From Bacillota bacterium (lineage in GTDB: Bacteria > Bacillota > Clostridia > Christensenellales > SZUA-584): a stretch of 48,123 bases of DNA. Positions 9,217-18,404 of this stretch are shown here, in pieces. The stretch's first letter is position 1. Each line of letters starts with the position of its first letter. The notes beneath the pieces are model-generated. The model was not told the DNA's origin, did no database searches, and was given only the letters and a program-made list of their open reading frames with translations. The DNA lies in the NCBI GenBank assembly GCA_023399095.1, contig JAEWQS010000058.1:1-48123 (forward strand). Direction: 5' to 3'. Both the position numbers and the translations under genes were made by a program.

Positions 9217-9431
9217 ATGGTAAGCAAGGCTGCCATAATTGCCTTCGGTGATGAATAATTGCACCTCTAATATCTCATAACAAGGATTTTTTTAACACTA
9301 AAAAAGTCCAGATTACAAAAGAAGTAAAAAAATAAAGTTAAAAAAAAACATGACCATCATAAATTACACTATTCATCGTACGCATATTATTAGATATCAT
9401 GAACCCATCAAAAATAAGGAGGAACCCCTAG
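9217..9431 (+). promoter_or_regulatory. AT-rich upstream region of the sugar-binding protein gene
   Basis: About 215 bases without a gene, very rich in A-tracts. A strong ribosome binding site (AAGGAGG) ends it. I see no convincing -35/-10 pair; promoter activity may depend on an activator. Confidence 0.4.
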
Positions 9432-10601
9432 ATGTCTAAAAAAATAGCTGGTCTTTTACTGGCGATGGTTCTTGTTGTTGCTGCTTTTGCGGCTTGTGGT
9501 CAGGCTCCCGCTCCTGCGGAATCGCCGGCTGCTGAACCGGAAGTTTCTGAAAGCGTTGCAGCAGAAGAGCCTGCTGAGCCTGTTGAGAGTGATGATTCTG
9601 GCGAAGGCAAACTGGTTGGCGTGACAATGCCGACAAAGTCTCTTCAGAGATGGAACGAAGACGGTGCCAACGTGAAAGCCGCTTTAGAAGCCAAGGGCTA
9701 TAAAGTTGACCTTCAGTATGCCGATGAGACACAGCCTATGCAGAACAGCCAGATTGAGAACCAGATCACCATGGGTGTGGACGTTCTCGTTATCGCGTCT
9801 ATCGACGGCGGCGCACTGGGCGGCGTTTTGGATCAGGCTAAGGCTGCGGGAATTCCCGTCATTGCTTATGACAGACTGCTGACAAACAGCGCATCGGTTG
9901 ACTATTATGCAACATTTGACAACTATGGCGTTGGTAAAATGCAGGGCGAATTCATCGAAAAGGCGCTCGGCCTTGCCGATGGCGAAAAAGGCCCCTTCAC
10001 GATGGAATGCTTCGGCGGCGACCCGGGCGACAACAATGCGAAACTGTTCAATCAGGGCGCTATGGATGTGCTGCAGCAGTACATAGACAGCGGCGTACTC
10101 GTTGTTAAATCCGAACAGATTGAATATCCGGGCGAAATCGCGATCACGAACTGGAAAGCTCAGGGCGCGCAGGACAGAATGGACAATCTTCTGACCGCTT
10201 ACTATGCGGATGAGAACATCGATGTGGTGCTCTCCCCGAACGACAGCTTGGCACAGGGCATCGTCGCTTCGCTCAAGGGCTCTGGATACGGAACCGACGA
10301 TAAGCCTTTCCCGATCATCACAGGGCAGGACTGCGATAAGATCAACGTGGGTCAGATCATCCGCGGCGAACAGTCGATGTCTATCTTCAAGGATACCCGT
10401 ATTCTTGCGCAGCAGGTCATCGCGATGACCGACGCGTTACTTGCCGGAGCAGAAGTGCCAGTGAACGCAGAGTATGACAACGGTGTGGTCAAGGTCCCTT
10501 CGTTCAACTGCGAAATCCAGTTTGCCGACAAAGACAACTGGAAAGCACTGCTTGTTGATTCTGAATACTATAAGCTCTCTGATATTCCGGATGCGGAATA
10601 A
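9432..10601 (+). CDS. chvE: Multiple-sugar-binding lipoprotein of ABC importer, ChvE type
   Basis: This 389-residue lipoprotein captures a monosaccharide outside the membrane for the ABC importer encoded next to it. It has a signal peptide with lipobox AFAAC (lipidated Cys22), then an Ala/Pro/Glu-rich linker, then a two-lobe periplasmic-binding fold of the xylose/ribose class. Family marks are LVGVTMPTKSLQRWNEDG, GVDVLVIASIDG, PVIAYDRLLTNSASVDYYATFDN and DVVLSPNDSLAQG. ChvE proteins bind arabinose, galactose, glucose and xylose; nearness to xylA suggests xylose here. A hairpin after the gene probably lets it be made in excess over the two membrane components. Confidence 0.9.
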   Translation: MSKKIAGLLLAMVLVVAAFAACGQAPAPAESPAAEPEVSESVAAEEPAEPVESDDSGEGKLVGVTMPTKSLQRWNEDGANVKAALEAKGYKVDLQYADETQPMQNSQIENQITMGVDVLVIASIDGGALGGVLDQAKAAGIPVIAYDRLLTNSASVDYYATFDNYGVGKMQGEFIEKALGLADGEKGPFTMECFGGDPGDNNAKLFNQGAMDVLQQYIDSGVLVVKSEQIEYPGEIAITNWKAQGAQDRMDNLLTAYYADENIDVVLSPNDSLAQGIVASLKGSGYGTDDKPFPIITGQDCDKINVGQIIRGEQSMSIFKDTRILAQQVIAMTDALLAGAEVPVNAEYDNGVVKVPSFNCEIQFADKDNWKALLVDSEYYKLSDIPDAE

Positions 10602-10619
10602 TCCGTAAATTGTGTGAAT

Positions 10620-10650
10620 GGCGGCAGCACTGCTGCCGCCATTTTACTTT
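10620..10650 (+). terminator. Intra-operon hairpin / partial terminator
   Basis: GGCGGCAGC and GCTGCCGCC form a perfect 9-bp stem with a 3-base loop, then ATTTTACTTT. Such hairpins between a binding-protein gene and its ATPase gene commonly stabilise or partly end the upstream message. Confidence 0.7.
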
Positions 10651-10652
10651 AA

Positions 10653-10682
10653 GGGTTCCCGAAAAGCGCTGCTTTTTGGGGT
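10653..10682. repeat. Small hairpin repeat, copy 1
   Basis: GGTTCCCGAAAAGC-GCT-GCTTTTTGGGG is an imperfect palindrome of about 30 bases. Close relatives are at 10694, 31892 and 31937. It is a REP-like unit without coding capacity. Confidence 0.65.
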
Positions 10683-10693
10683 GTGATTAAATG

Positions 10694-10723
10694 GTCTTCG
10701 AAAAGCGCAGCCTTTTGGGGAAC
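10694..10723. repeat. Small hairpin repeat, copy 2
   Basis: GTCTTCGAAAAGC-GCA-GCCTTTTGGGGAAC is the second unit, in the same orientation as the unit 40 bases upstream. The two form a tandem pair between the binding-protein and ATPase genes. Confidence 0.65.
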
Positions 10724-10769
10724 TGTTTATGATGACTAGAGGTTTAAGTTTTAATCAAGGAGTGGTCGC

Positions 10770-12323
10770 ATGTCGGAATACATACTGGAAATGGATAATA
10801 TCACAAAAGAGTTTCCCGGTGTCATCGCTCTTAAGGATGTCACATTTAAGGTGAAAAAAGGCGAGATACATGCGCTGGTTGGTGAGAACGGAGCGGGCAA
10901 GTCCACGTTGATGAAAGTGTTGAGCGGGATACACCCTTATGGTTCTTATTCGGGAAACATCATATTCAAGGGGACAGAGTGTAAGTTTAAAAACATACGC
11001 GAGAGTGAAAATACGGGCATTGCTATTATTCATCAAGAACTTGCGTTGAGTCCGTATATGACAATAGCGGAGAACATTTTTCTCGGAAACGAGAGAGCCA
11101 AGAATGGTGTCATCAACTGGGATGAAACCAACACCAAGGCAACCGAAATGATGGAGAAGGTTGGGCTTAAAGAGAAACGCAGCGCATTAATCAAGGATAT
11201 CGGTGTCGGCAAACAGCAGTTGGTAGAAATCGCAAAGGCGTTGTCTAAGAACTGCGAGCTGTTGATACTCGACGAGCCAACAGCGGCACTGAATGACGAT
11301 GATTCTGACCATCTGCTCAAGCTTTTACAAACGCTCAACAAAGAGCAGGGAATGACATGTATTCTGATTTCGCATAAACTTCATGAGGTGATCAAGATCT
11401 CAGACCACATCACGGTATTGAGGGACGGACAAACCATTGAGACGTTGGAAAACGATGATGAGGTCAATGAAGGGCGGATTATCAAAGGCATGGTGGGGCG
11501 CGAATTGATGGATCGTTTCCCTAGACATAAAGCAAAAATCGGCGATATCGGGTTCGAGATCAAGAATTGGGTGGTGCATGATCCCCTGGACGAAGAGCGA
11601 GTCGTAATTGACAATGTTAATCTTAATGTGCGTAAGGGCGAGATCGTCGGGCTTGCAGGGCTGATGGGCGCGGGCCGAACAGAGCTGGCCATGAGCATAT
11701 TCGGCAGAACTTATGGCAAAAGAATCAGTGGCTCACTCATAAAAGACGGAAAAGAGATTGTGCTGCACAAAGTCGGTCAGGCGATAGACAATGGTATCGC
11801 TTATGTCACCGAGGACAGAAAAACAGCAGGGCTTATCTTGATTCAGGATATCAAGAAGAATATTACTCTTGCCAACCTGAAAGCGATTAGCAAGGGCTCG
11901 GTTGTCAACGACGATGAGGAAATGATCGTTGGCAAAGAATATCGCGAAAGGCTCAGCATTAAATCCTCAAGCGTGTTCCAAAAGGCGGGCAACCTGTCGG
12001 GCGGTAACCAGCAAAAGGTGGTTTTAAGCAAATGGATATTTGCGAATCCCGATGTGCTGATACTGGATGAACCGACTCGAGGTATAGACGTGGGAGCTAA
12101 ATATGAGATATACAAGATCATCCTTCAGCTGGCGGAAGCAGGGAAATGCGTGATCATGATATCTTCTGAGTTACCTGAAATTCTAGGAATTTCAGACCGT
12201 TTATACATTATGAACGAAGGCCGTATTGTTGGTGAGATGCAGACCAGTGAAGCGACGCAGGTGGGCATCATGTCGACGATTATTAAAAGCTCTGCTGAAA
12301 GCAACAGGGGGAATAGAAAATGA
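10770..12323 (+). CDS. gguA: Sugar ABC transporter ATP-binding protein, GguA type (two ATPase domains)
   Basis: The 517-residue protein powers monosaccharide import and has two fused ABC ATPase domains, as in XylG, MglA and GguA. Domain 1 has Walker A GENGAGKST (residues 38-46), a signature-like GVGKQQLVEIAKAL and Walker B LLILDEPTAAL. Domain 2 has a degenerate Walker A (LMGAGRTE), signature LSGGNQQKVVLSKW and Walker B VLILDEPTRGID. The degenerate second site is normal for this family. AAGGAG precedes the start, and the stop codon overlaps the start of the permease gene by four bases, so the two are coupled. Confidence 0.94.
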   Translation: MSEYILEMDNITKEFPGVIALKDVTFKVKKGEIHALVGENGAGKSTLMKVLSGIHPYGSYSGNIIFKGTECKFKNIRESENTGIAIIHQELALSPYMTIAENIFLGNERAKNGVINWDETNTKATEMMEKVGLKEKRSALIKDIGVGKQQLVEIAKALSKNCELLILDEPTAALNDDDSDHLLKLLQTLNKEQGMTCILISHKLHEVIKISDHITVLRDGQTIETLENDDEVNEGRIIKGMVGRELMDRFPRHKAKIGDIGFEIKNWVVHDPLDEERVVIDNVNLNVRKGEIVGLAGLMGAGRTELAMSIFGRTYGKRISGSLIKDGKEIVLHKVGQAIDNGIAYVTEDRKTAGLILIQDIKKNITLANLKAISKGSVVNDDEEMIVGKEYRERLSIKSSSVFQKAGNLSGGNQQKVVLSKWIFANPDVLILDEPTRGIDVGAKYEIYKIILQLAEAGKCVIMISSELPEILGISDRLYIMNEGRIVGEMQTSEATQVGIMSTIIKSSAESNRGNRK

Positions 12324-13540
12324 ACAAAGTAAAAGAATACATGAACCGAAACATGAAGCAATATGGGATGTTGATGGCCCTGCTTGTGATCATGATCGTT
12401 TTCGGATTTATGACAAAGGGCAGCTTGATTTGGCCAAGAAACATATCGATGCTGGTGCGCCAAAACAGCTATGTTTTTATTCTGGCGATCGGCATGATGC
12501 TCTGCATACTGACCGGCGGTAACATTGACCTTTCAGTCGGAGCGCAGGTGGCGCTGGTCAGTGCGATGTCGGGACTGATGGGCACGACGCTGGGACTTCC
12601 CGCATGGCTGGCGATCATTATCAGCCTTTTAACTGGTTTGCTGGCCGGCATGTGGCAGGGCTTTTGGATCGCGTTTGTCAAGGTGCCGCCGTTCATCACC
12701 ACACTAAGCGGCATGCTGACTTTCCGGGGTCTCAATAACATCATACTGGACGGCCAGACATTGCCACTTCCGAAGCTCTATGTAACGATCGGATCGGGCT
12801 CGGTTCCGGATATAGCGCCGCCGGGTACCGTTCCTGATTTTTTGGGAATCAGCAATTTGCTGCAGCTGCAAAACAAAGTGCAGTCCTTGAACGTCACGAC
12901 ACTGATTGTTGGCCTTGTTCTTTCTGTTACTCTCGTGGCGTATTTGTTTTTCAACAGAAGAAGAAAGCTGGCGCGCGGATATGAAGCGGCCTCGTTCGGC
13001 TCGGTCATGGCAAAAGCCATTGCGTTCTTCATTATCATCAATTTATTCTCTTACTGGCTGGCGATGGATGAAGGCATACCGATATTGCTGATTATCGTCG
13101 CTGTCATATACGTAATCTATACGTTTATCACGACCAAGTCGATAGCCGGGCGACACCTTTATGCCATGGGCGGCAACATCAAGGCGGCGGAGCTTTCGGG
13201 TGTCAACACCAAAAAAATGATGTTTCTGGTGTATTCGAACATGGGTCTGCTCGCGGCGGTTGCGGGCATTGTGACGGCCGGAAGATTGAATGCGTCTTCG
13301 CCCAACGTGGGACAGAACTTTGAGCTTGATGCTATCGGCGCGTGCTTCATCGGCGGCGCTTCCGCTTACGGCGGTATCGGTACGATATGGGGCGCCATGG
13401 TGGGTGGTTTCATCATGGGCGTTATGAACAACGGTATGTCCATACTCGGATTTGACGTCTTCCTGCAGTTGATTGCTAAAGGACTCGTCGTGCTGCTTGC
13501 TGTGGCGTTCGATACGTACACCAAGTCGAAATCAAGGTAA
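12320..13540 (+). CDS. gguB: Sugar ABC transporter permease, GguB type
   Basis: This 406-residue integral membrane protein forms the channel of the ChvE-GguA-GguB importer. It has about ten hydrophobic segments and the family stretch LTGGNIDLSVGAQVALVSA near residue 65. The C-terminal part carries the conserved AAELSGVNTKK block near residue 285 that contacts the ATPase, then a glycine-rich AIGACFIGGASAYGGIGTIWGAMVGG. A loop with VPDIAPPGTVPDFLG and a long insertion place it with GguB/XylH-like permeases rather than RbsC. The ATGA overlap with the ATPase gene supports coupled synthesis. It is the last transporter gene; a hairpin follows. Confidence 0.93.
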   Translation: MNKVKEYMNRNMKQYGMLMALLVIMIVFGFMTKGSLIWPRNISMLVRQNSYVFILAIGMMLCILTGGNIDLSVGAQVALVSAMSGLMGTTLGLPAWLAIIISLLTGLLAGMWQGFWIAFVKVPPFITTLSGMLTFRGLNNIILDGQTLPLPKLYVTIGSGSVPDIAPPGTVPDFLGISNLLQLQNKVQSLNVTTLIVGLVLSVTLVAYLFFNRRRKLARGYEAASFGSVMAKAIAFFIIINLFSYWLAMDEGIPILLIIVAVIYVIYTFITTKSIAGRHLYAMGGNIKAAELSGVNTKKMMFLVYSNMGLLAAVAGIVTAGRLNASSPNVGQNFELDAIGACFIGGASAYGGIGTIWGAMVGGFIMGVMNNGMSILGFDVFLQLIAKGLVVLLAVAFDTYTKSKSR

Positions 13541-13585
13541 GGTAATAATTACTTGCACGTTTCTGACTGATAAGGAAATAGATAT

Positions 13586-13627
13586 GGCCTGAAGAATGGT
13601 TGCCGGTGTGCAGCCATTCTGCAGGCC
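13586..13627 (+). terminator. Long hairpin after the transporter operon
   Basis: GGCCTGAAGAATGG and CCATTCTGCAGGCC form a 14-bp stem with one mismatch and a 14-base loop. No T run follows, so it may be an RNA-stabilising hairpin or a weak terminator rather than a classic one. Confidence 0.55.
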
Positions 13628-13653
13628 ATTCTGTACTATTACAGGAGTAACCT

Positions 13654-13681
13654 TTTACTTGCTATTATGTTATGCTATAAT
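13654..13681 (+). promoter_or_regulatory. Promoter of the sugar-sensing operon
   Basis: TTTACT and TATAAT are 16 bases apart, and the -10 is extended (TGC TATAAT). The predicted start is near 13688, about 50 bases before the first gene of the sensor operon. Confidence 0.6.
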
Positions 13682-13739
13682 AGATATTACACACTTCTAA
13701 GCCAGTTGAATATCAGATTATAAGGCAGGATTCGCAAAA

Positions 13740-14291
13740 ATGAAAGTCAAAATATCTAAAAATAAGATCGGCGAAACCCGTGTCGATTATTTAAATGTAG
13801 AAGATAAAGATTCTTTCCGCTTTCATTTGCTCAACAAAGTGCTAAGCGACCAAAACAACAATGCTGTATTATTGATTGATACAAATCAGCGCGTTACCGA
13901 AAAGACTGGTCTCGAAGTGTTGGAGGATTTGCGCCAAAAGGGCATAGAACCTTTGACGTTAAGAATACCCGCAAATCCACAATTCTTTTTTGGGTTTCAA
14001 GTTAGAAAATGGAACCGACATGATGTTGAGTACATGATCGTTATCGATTTAAAAGAGCAAACGCTGACGAAGGAAATATTTAATTTGCTGACCGGGTATG
14101 ATATCGCAGTGGGTTTCGACCAGACAGAACCGTTAGCAAATCAGTATGGAATGGTTGGAACCAGCCCGATGCTGTTGCTTGATACCTGTTTCGGCAATAA
14201 GCTTTATGACTCAATTCTTTGTACGCGAATGAGAAGCAGCTTTGATATAAGCAGATATGTAAAGGAAGTGACTCATGAAATGGGTTTATAA
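13740..14291 (+). CDS. Protein of unknown function, first gene of the sensor operon
   Basis: I do not recognise this 183-residue protein. It has no signal peptide or membrane segment, so it is probably cytoplasmic. The order of segments looks alpha/beta: hydrophobic strands NAVLLIDT, VEYMIVIDL and MLLLD alternate with helical stretches. A cluster IPANPQFFFGFQVRKWNRHDVEYM is the most distinctive part. An AAGGCAGGA element lies upstream of the ATG. Its last 17 bases overlap the start of the binding-protein gene, so its translation is coupled to the sensor. This makes a role in the same signalling path likely, but that is inference from position only. Confidence 0.75.
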   Translation: MKVKISKNKIGETRVDYLNVEDKDSFRFHLLNKVLSDQNNNAVLLIDTNQRVTEKTGLEVLEDLRQKGIEPLTLRIPANPQFFFGFQVRKWNRHDVEYMIVIDLKEQTLTKEIFNLLTGYDIAVGFDQTEPLANQYGMVGTSPMLLLDTCFGNKLYDSILCTRMRSSFDISRYVKEVTHEMGL

Positions 14292-15273
14292 AGTCGCATT
14301 TGGTTTACTAGCTGCCCTTACGATTGTTTCAGCAGCGGGGTCGCTTTACTACTATTCGAGGATGAATGACAACACGAATGAGCAACCGGCTTATGAATTC
14401 CGTAACTACCCGGATTATTATTTTTCATTGATTGTGAATACGCAGGATGATATCTACTGGCAGGAATTCAAAGAAGGGGCGACTGTGGCCGGAAAGCATT
14501 TTAACGTCGCTATCGAGTTTAATGAAGTTTCCGAACCGGAAAGTCATAACCAGATTGTTGAGTATATCCATATTGCTAACCAATCACAAATGGATGGAAT
14601 TATTGTGGCGGGTGAAAGCACGGAGAAATATAACGCTGCCATTAAGCAAGCCACCGAATCCGGTATCAACGTTGTGGTGGGTAATTATGATACATCCGAC
14701 AACAATCGTGTGGTATATGTCGGAACCAATTACTACGAGTTTGGCGTAGACGCTGCCGACCTGATTTCTCAGTTGGGGGGCAGTGATGCCCCGGTTGATC
14801 TGGCTATTATTCTTTCTGAGAAAAAAAGCGGTGATAATGCAACGGACTCCGCCACACAGAATATGAACAACGGCATTAGAAGAGGCTCTATCAATTTGAC
14901 AAGCACATTGTATGGGACAAGCGATCTGCTTGGCGCGGAAGATCAGATACGCACGACGCTTAACGAACATCCTGATATTGATGTGATTTTGTGCACCAAT
15001 GCAAAGGATACCGTATCTGCGGCGAATGTGATACGAGAGCGCAACCTTGTGGGTAAGGTCTATATTGTGGGAACGGGCGTCACGCCGGAGATCATTGATT
15101 ATATAAAAAAAGGTGTGATATTCGGCGTGCTGAACAGGAATGGCTACAACGCAGGTTATCAAAGTGTAAGAGTACTTTTTGAAAGTATGGGGGATACGTT
15201 TAGCACCACCTATAAGGATATTAATACAAGTACTTATACGGCGGACAATATATCCTCCTATGTAAAGCCATGA
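14275..15273 (+). CDS. Membrane-anchored sugar-binding protein, XylFII-like sensor component
   Basis: The 332-residue protein has one N-terminal membrane segment (residues 7-27) with no lipobox and no obvious cleavage site. It is therefore probably anchored, with a periplasmic-binding fold of the ribose/xylose class outside. Marks of the fold are FSLIVNTQDDIYWQEFKEGA, QMDGIIVAGES, GINVVVGNYD and DVILCTNAKDT. The gene overlaps the histidine kinase gene by four bases. In Clostridium beijerinckii an anchored XylFII protein binds xylose and drives the LytS kinase; the same order here suggests the same job. The sugar bound is inferred from the nearby xylA. Confidence 0.85.
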   Translation: MKWVYKVAFGLLAALTIVSAAGSLYYYSRMNDNTNEQPAYEFRNYPDYYFSLIVNTQDDIYWQEFKEGATVAGKHFNVAIEFNEVSEPESHNQIVEYIHIANQSQMDGIIVAGESTEKYNAAIKQATESGINVVVGNYDTSDNNRVVYVGTNYYEFGVDAADLISQLGGSDAPVDLAIILSEKKSGDNATDSATQNMNNGIRRGSINLTSTLYGTSDLLGAEDQIRTTLNEHPDIDVILCTNAKDTVSAANVIRERNLVGKVYIVGTGVTPEIIDYIKKGVIFGVLNRNGYNAGYQSVRVLFESMGDTFSTTYKDINTSTYTADNISSYVKP

Positions 15274-16823
15274 AAATGAAGAAGATAAACCTATTGGGCG
15301 GTAAAGTTTTTAGTAGTATAAGGACACGGATGATTTTTGTCTATGTGTTGACGACGGTGCTCATGAGTATCACGAGCGTGTTTATTTTGATGATATCCGG
15401 TAATCTTATATCGAAGATGGACGATATGTTCTCCGCAAACGTTCTTGTCGAAGAGTTTATTCAAACAATGGAAAGCGTGGATGAGAATCTGGCAAATTAT
15501 TTAAGCACAGACAACTCGGACAGTTTATTGGAATACTACAAAACGAGAGACGCTTTTCGAGATCAGGCGGCTATCATGTATGATGACACAAAGGGTATAT
15601 ATGATCAGGATGACTTGATATATAAAGACATATCGAATATGGTGGAGTCGTATATTGAAGAAACGGAATCGGCGGTGGAAAGCAAGCGCCTTGGCAATGC
15701 CGATCAATACATCGAACAGTATTCACATGCCAATCAGATTGCAGATTATATCAAAACGTATGCAGACCGATTAAATCTAAGCAAGGTGCGCGTTAACACG
15801 ATGCAGTATCTGGGCATGTCGGAGGACTTGAGTAAGCTGGGCTTTACGAATATCGTGCTGATTATTTCCGTTATTCTTCTAAACATTATCATGATCACGA
15901 ACATGACTTATAAGATGACACAGCCCATCACCAAGCTGGCGTCATCAGCCGGAGAGATATCCAAGGGCAACTTTGATATTGAAGATATTGAAGTCGTTAA
16001 TTCAAAGGATGAGCTTAGCATCATGGCCAATGCGTTTAATGCCATGAAGCACAGCATTAAGGATTACATTGCCAAGCTGCATGACAAAGCGGATACCGAA
16101 TCACAGCTCCTGGAGCAACAAATAGAGAATCTCAAAATACAATCGCTGCTCGTTGATGCGCAGATTAAAGCGCTGCAAATGCAGATCAATCCTCATTTTC
16201 TGTTCAACACGCTTAACGCGGGCGTTCAGCTTGCTATGCTAGAAGGCGCCGAGCGCACCTCCGGCTTTTTGGATGATATTTCAAAGATGTTTCGTTACAA
16301 TGTGAAAAGTCTGAGCCGAAAGGTCAAGCTGAAAGAGGAAATCGATTCGATTCGTGCTTACAGTAATTTGATTTATGTGCGTTTTGGCGATATTATTAAA
16401 TTTAACTACAACATCGATTGCAGTGTGTTGGAGCTTGATGTCCCCCCGCTGATCATTCAACCGCTCGTGGAAAATGCGACAATACACGGAATTGGCAATT
16501 TGGAACAGGGGGGTACAATCGCAATATCCGTCGGAGGCGACGAGGATAATGTATACATTATTATTGAGGACGATGGCGTGGGAATGGACAAACATACCCG
16601 TCAGCGTGTTTTAAACTGCGAAGTATTTGAAAACCAAAAGACAGGACATACAACCGGCATTGGCGTTGCCAACGTGGTTCAGCGTCTGAGGCTGTTTTTC
16701 GGCACCGATGATGTGATCGATATCGAAAGCAGCCCGAACAACGGAACAAAAATTATTTTAAAGCTTCCTCGCTACATGCAATTCCAATATCCGACCGGAG
16801 AGGAGAAATCAGCGAATGTATAG
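15270..16823 (+). CDS. YesM/LytS-type sensor histidine kinase
   Basis: This 517-residue kinase phosphorylates the response regulator encoded next to it. It has two membrane segments (about residues 17-40 and 190-212), which enclose an extracellular helical domain of about 150 residues. Then come a HAMP region (TQPITKLASSAGEISKGNFD), a coiled coil, and the His_kinase domain with INPHFLFNTLNAG (phosphorylated His309). The HATPase domain has the N box PLIIQPLVENATIHGIG and the G boxes DDGVGMD and TGIGVANVVQRL. Its extracellular domain probably touches the anchored binding protein. It overlaps the upstream gene by 4 bases and the downstream gene by 8. Confidence 0.93.
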   Translation: MKMKKINLLGGKVFSSIRTRMIFVYVLTTVLMSITSVFILMISGNLISKMDDMFSANVLVEEFIQTMESVDENLANYLSTDNSDSLLEYYKTRDAFRDQAAIMYDDTKGIYDQDDLIYKDISNMVESYIEETESAVESKRLGNADQYIEQYSHANQIADYIKTYADRLNLSKVRVNTMQYLGMSEDLSKLGFTNIVLIISVILLNIIMITNMTYKMTQPITKLASSAGEISKGNFDIEDIEVVNSKDELSIMANAFNAMKHSIKDYIAKLHDKADTESQLLEQQIENLKIQSLLVDAQIKALQMQINPHFLFNTLNAGVQLAMLEGAERTSGFLDDISKMFRYNVKSLSRKVKLKEEIDSIRAYSNLIYVRFGDIIKFNYNIDCSVLELDVPPLIIQPLVENATIHGIGNLEQGGTIAISVGGDEDNVYIIIEDDGVGMDKHTRQRVLNCEVFENQKTGHTTGIGVANVVQRLRLFFGTDDVIDIESSPNNGTKIILKLPRYMQFQYPTGEEKSANV

Positions 16824-18393
16824 CCTCATGGTGTTTGATGATGAGCAGATCGTCATAGAATCGGTCAAGCATATCGTCGATAACGAATTCGGTAACATAC
16901 AGGTGACTCAGACGGCCAGGTCTGGCCGTGAAGCCATCGAAAAGGTACGGATGGAGCGGCCGGATATTATATTAACGGACATTCGCATGCCCGGAATCAA
17001 CGGTCTTGAGGCCGTCAAGGAAATCAAAAAGATACATAACAACATCAAATTCGTCATCATGTCGGTTTACGAATACTTTGAGTTTGCGCAGCAAGCTGTG
17101 GAGCTGGGTGCGTGCGAATATTTGACCAAGCCTGTAAACAGGGCGCGGCTTGTCGAAACGCTGGAACGGATTGCGCGTGAGCTGGATGAGGAAAGACGCA
17201 AGTTCGATCAGGAGCTGGAAACGAAAGAAAAGCTGGACAAGATGCTTTCTGTGCTGGAACACAGCTTTATCTACTCGCTGCTGCTTTCTCAGGAGGCAGA
17301 CATCGGGCGATATAAAGAGCTCTTTGATATTCAATGTGAGACCGGCTATATATTCATACTCACATTCGGAGAAAAATCGCATCACAGCGATGAAGTGGCT
17401 CTGGGCGACAGTGTCCAATATCAGAAGTTCTATAACTTTTTCCGTGACTGCTTGAAGTATAAAAGCAAGTGCATCGTGGGGCCGGTCATGCTGGACAGAG
17501 TTGTCGTTTATGTGGCACAGAATAAAGAGGATGAATACTCTCAGCGCGTTGAGGCCATCACTCATATTGAAGGCATTGTTCGCAAGATTGAGAATAAATA
17601 CAATATGAAATTCAAGGTCGGTATCGGTAAAATCCATAGTGACAGGGATATTCTGATATCCTATCAGGAAGCGCTTAAGGCGCTTAATCATACCGAGGGC
17701 CTAAGGGTTATTCATATTGACGATATTGCTCCCAATATTTCGAATGCGGGTTTTGAAATGTTCGCAGAGGAGAACAGGCTTATCAAGGCCATTGAAAAAG
17801 GAGATCCGCAGCTTTGTCTTTCCATATTGACAGACATGTTCAATAAATATAATAATATAATGGGACAGGAAGGTGTGCGTAACAGGCTGATTGAGATAGT
17901 CATTGTGGCCCACCGCCTGGCCATTGAAAACGGCGTTGAGAACGATCAATGCATTGAGTATTCCAGTTACTTAACGCAGCTTCTTGGCTGCACATCCCGT
18001 CTTGAATTTGAGCAGATGCTGATCGAAAAGATCGGCGGCATCGCACGCCGTATCAGCCGCTCGAAGGAAAAGACAATCGGTTATATCGTTGATAAAGCAA
18101 ACAAAATCATAAATGAGCGCTTCAATCAGGAACTCACGCTCGACGATATATCCAAAGAACTTTATATCAGCCCTCAATACTTCAGCCGGCTTTACAAACA
18201 GGAAATGGGCATTAACTTTATTGAAAAACTCACAGCTATACGCATGGAGAACGCAAAGAACTTAATGAGAAGGGGTGATCTATCCATAAAAGAGATCTGC
18301 TACATGTCGGGATACAGTGACCCAAACTACTTCAGCAGACTTTTCAAGAAATTCGAAGGTGTATCCCCGTCGACCTACCAAAAGCAAATCTAA
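16816..18393 (+). CDS. YesN-type response regulator with AraC DNA-binding domain
   Basis: The 525-residue protein has an N-terminal receiver domain (residues 1-120) with the acidic pair at DDE, phosphorylated Asp55 in LTDIRMPG and the conserved Lys in LTKPVNR. A coiled linker and a long middle region of about 250 residues follow. The C-terminal AraC-type double helix-turn-helix contains LDDISKELYISPQYFSRLYKQ and SIKEICYMSGYSDPNYFSRLFKK. Such regulators bind direct repeats and activate sugar transport genes. Likely targets are the chvE-gguAB and xylA transcription units. Reasoning from the family and position only, it acts with the kinase encoded immediately upstream. Confidence 0.93.
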   Translation: MYSLMVFDDEQIVIESVKHIVDNEFGNIQVTQTARSGREAIEKVRMERPDIILTDIRMPGINGLEAVKEIKKIHNNIKFVIMSVYEYFEFAQQAVELGACEYLTKPVNRARLVETLERIARELDEERRKFDQELETKEKLDKMLSVLEHSFIYSLLLSQEADIGRYKELFDIQCETGYIFILTFGEKSHHSDEVALGDSVQYQKFYNFFRDCLKYKSKCIVGPVMLDRVVVYVAQNKEDEYSQRVEAITHIEGIVRKIENKYNMKFKVGIGKIHSDRDILISYQEALKALNHTEGLRVIHIDDIAPNISNAGFEMFAEENRLIKAIEKGDPQLCLSILTDMFNKYNNIMGQEGVRNRLIEIVIVAHRLAIENGVENDQCIEYSSYLTQLLGCTSRLEFEQMLIEKIGGIARRISRSKEKTIGYIVDKANKIINERFNQELTLDDISKELYISPQYFSRLYKQEMGINFIEKLTAIRMENAKNLMRRGDLSIKEICYMSGYSDPNYFSRLFKKFEGVSPSTYQKQI

Positions 18394-18404
18394 GGGAGGT
18401 TTAT

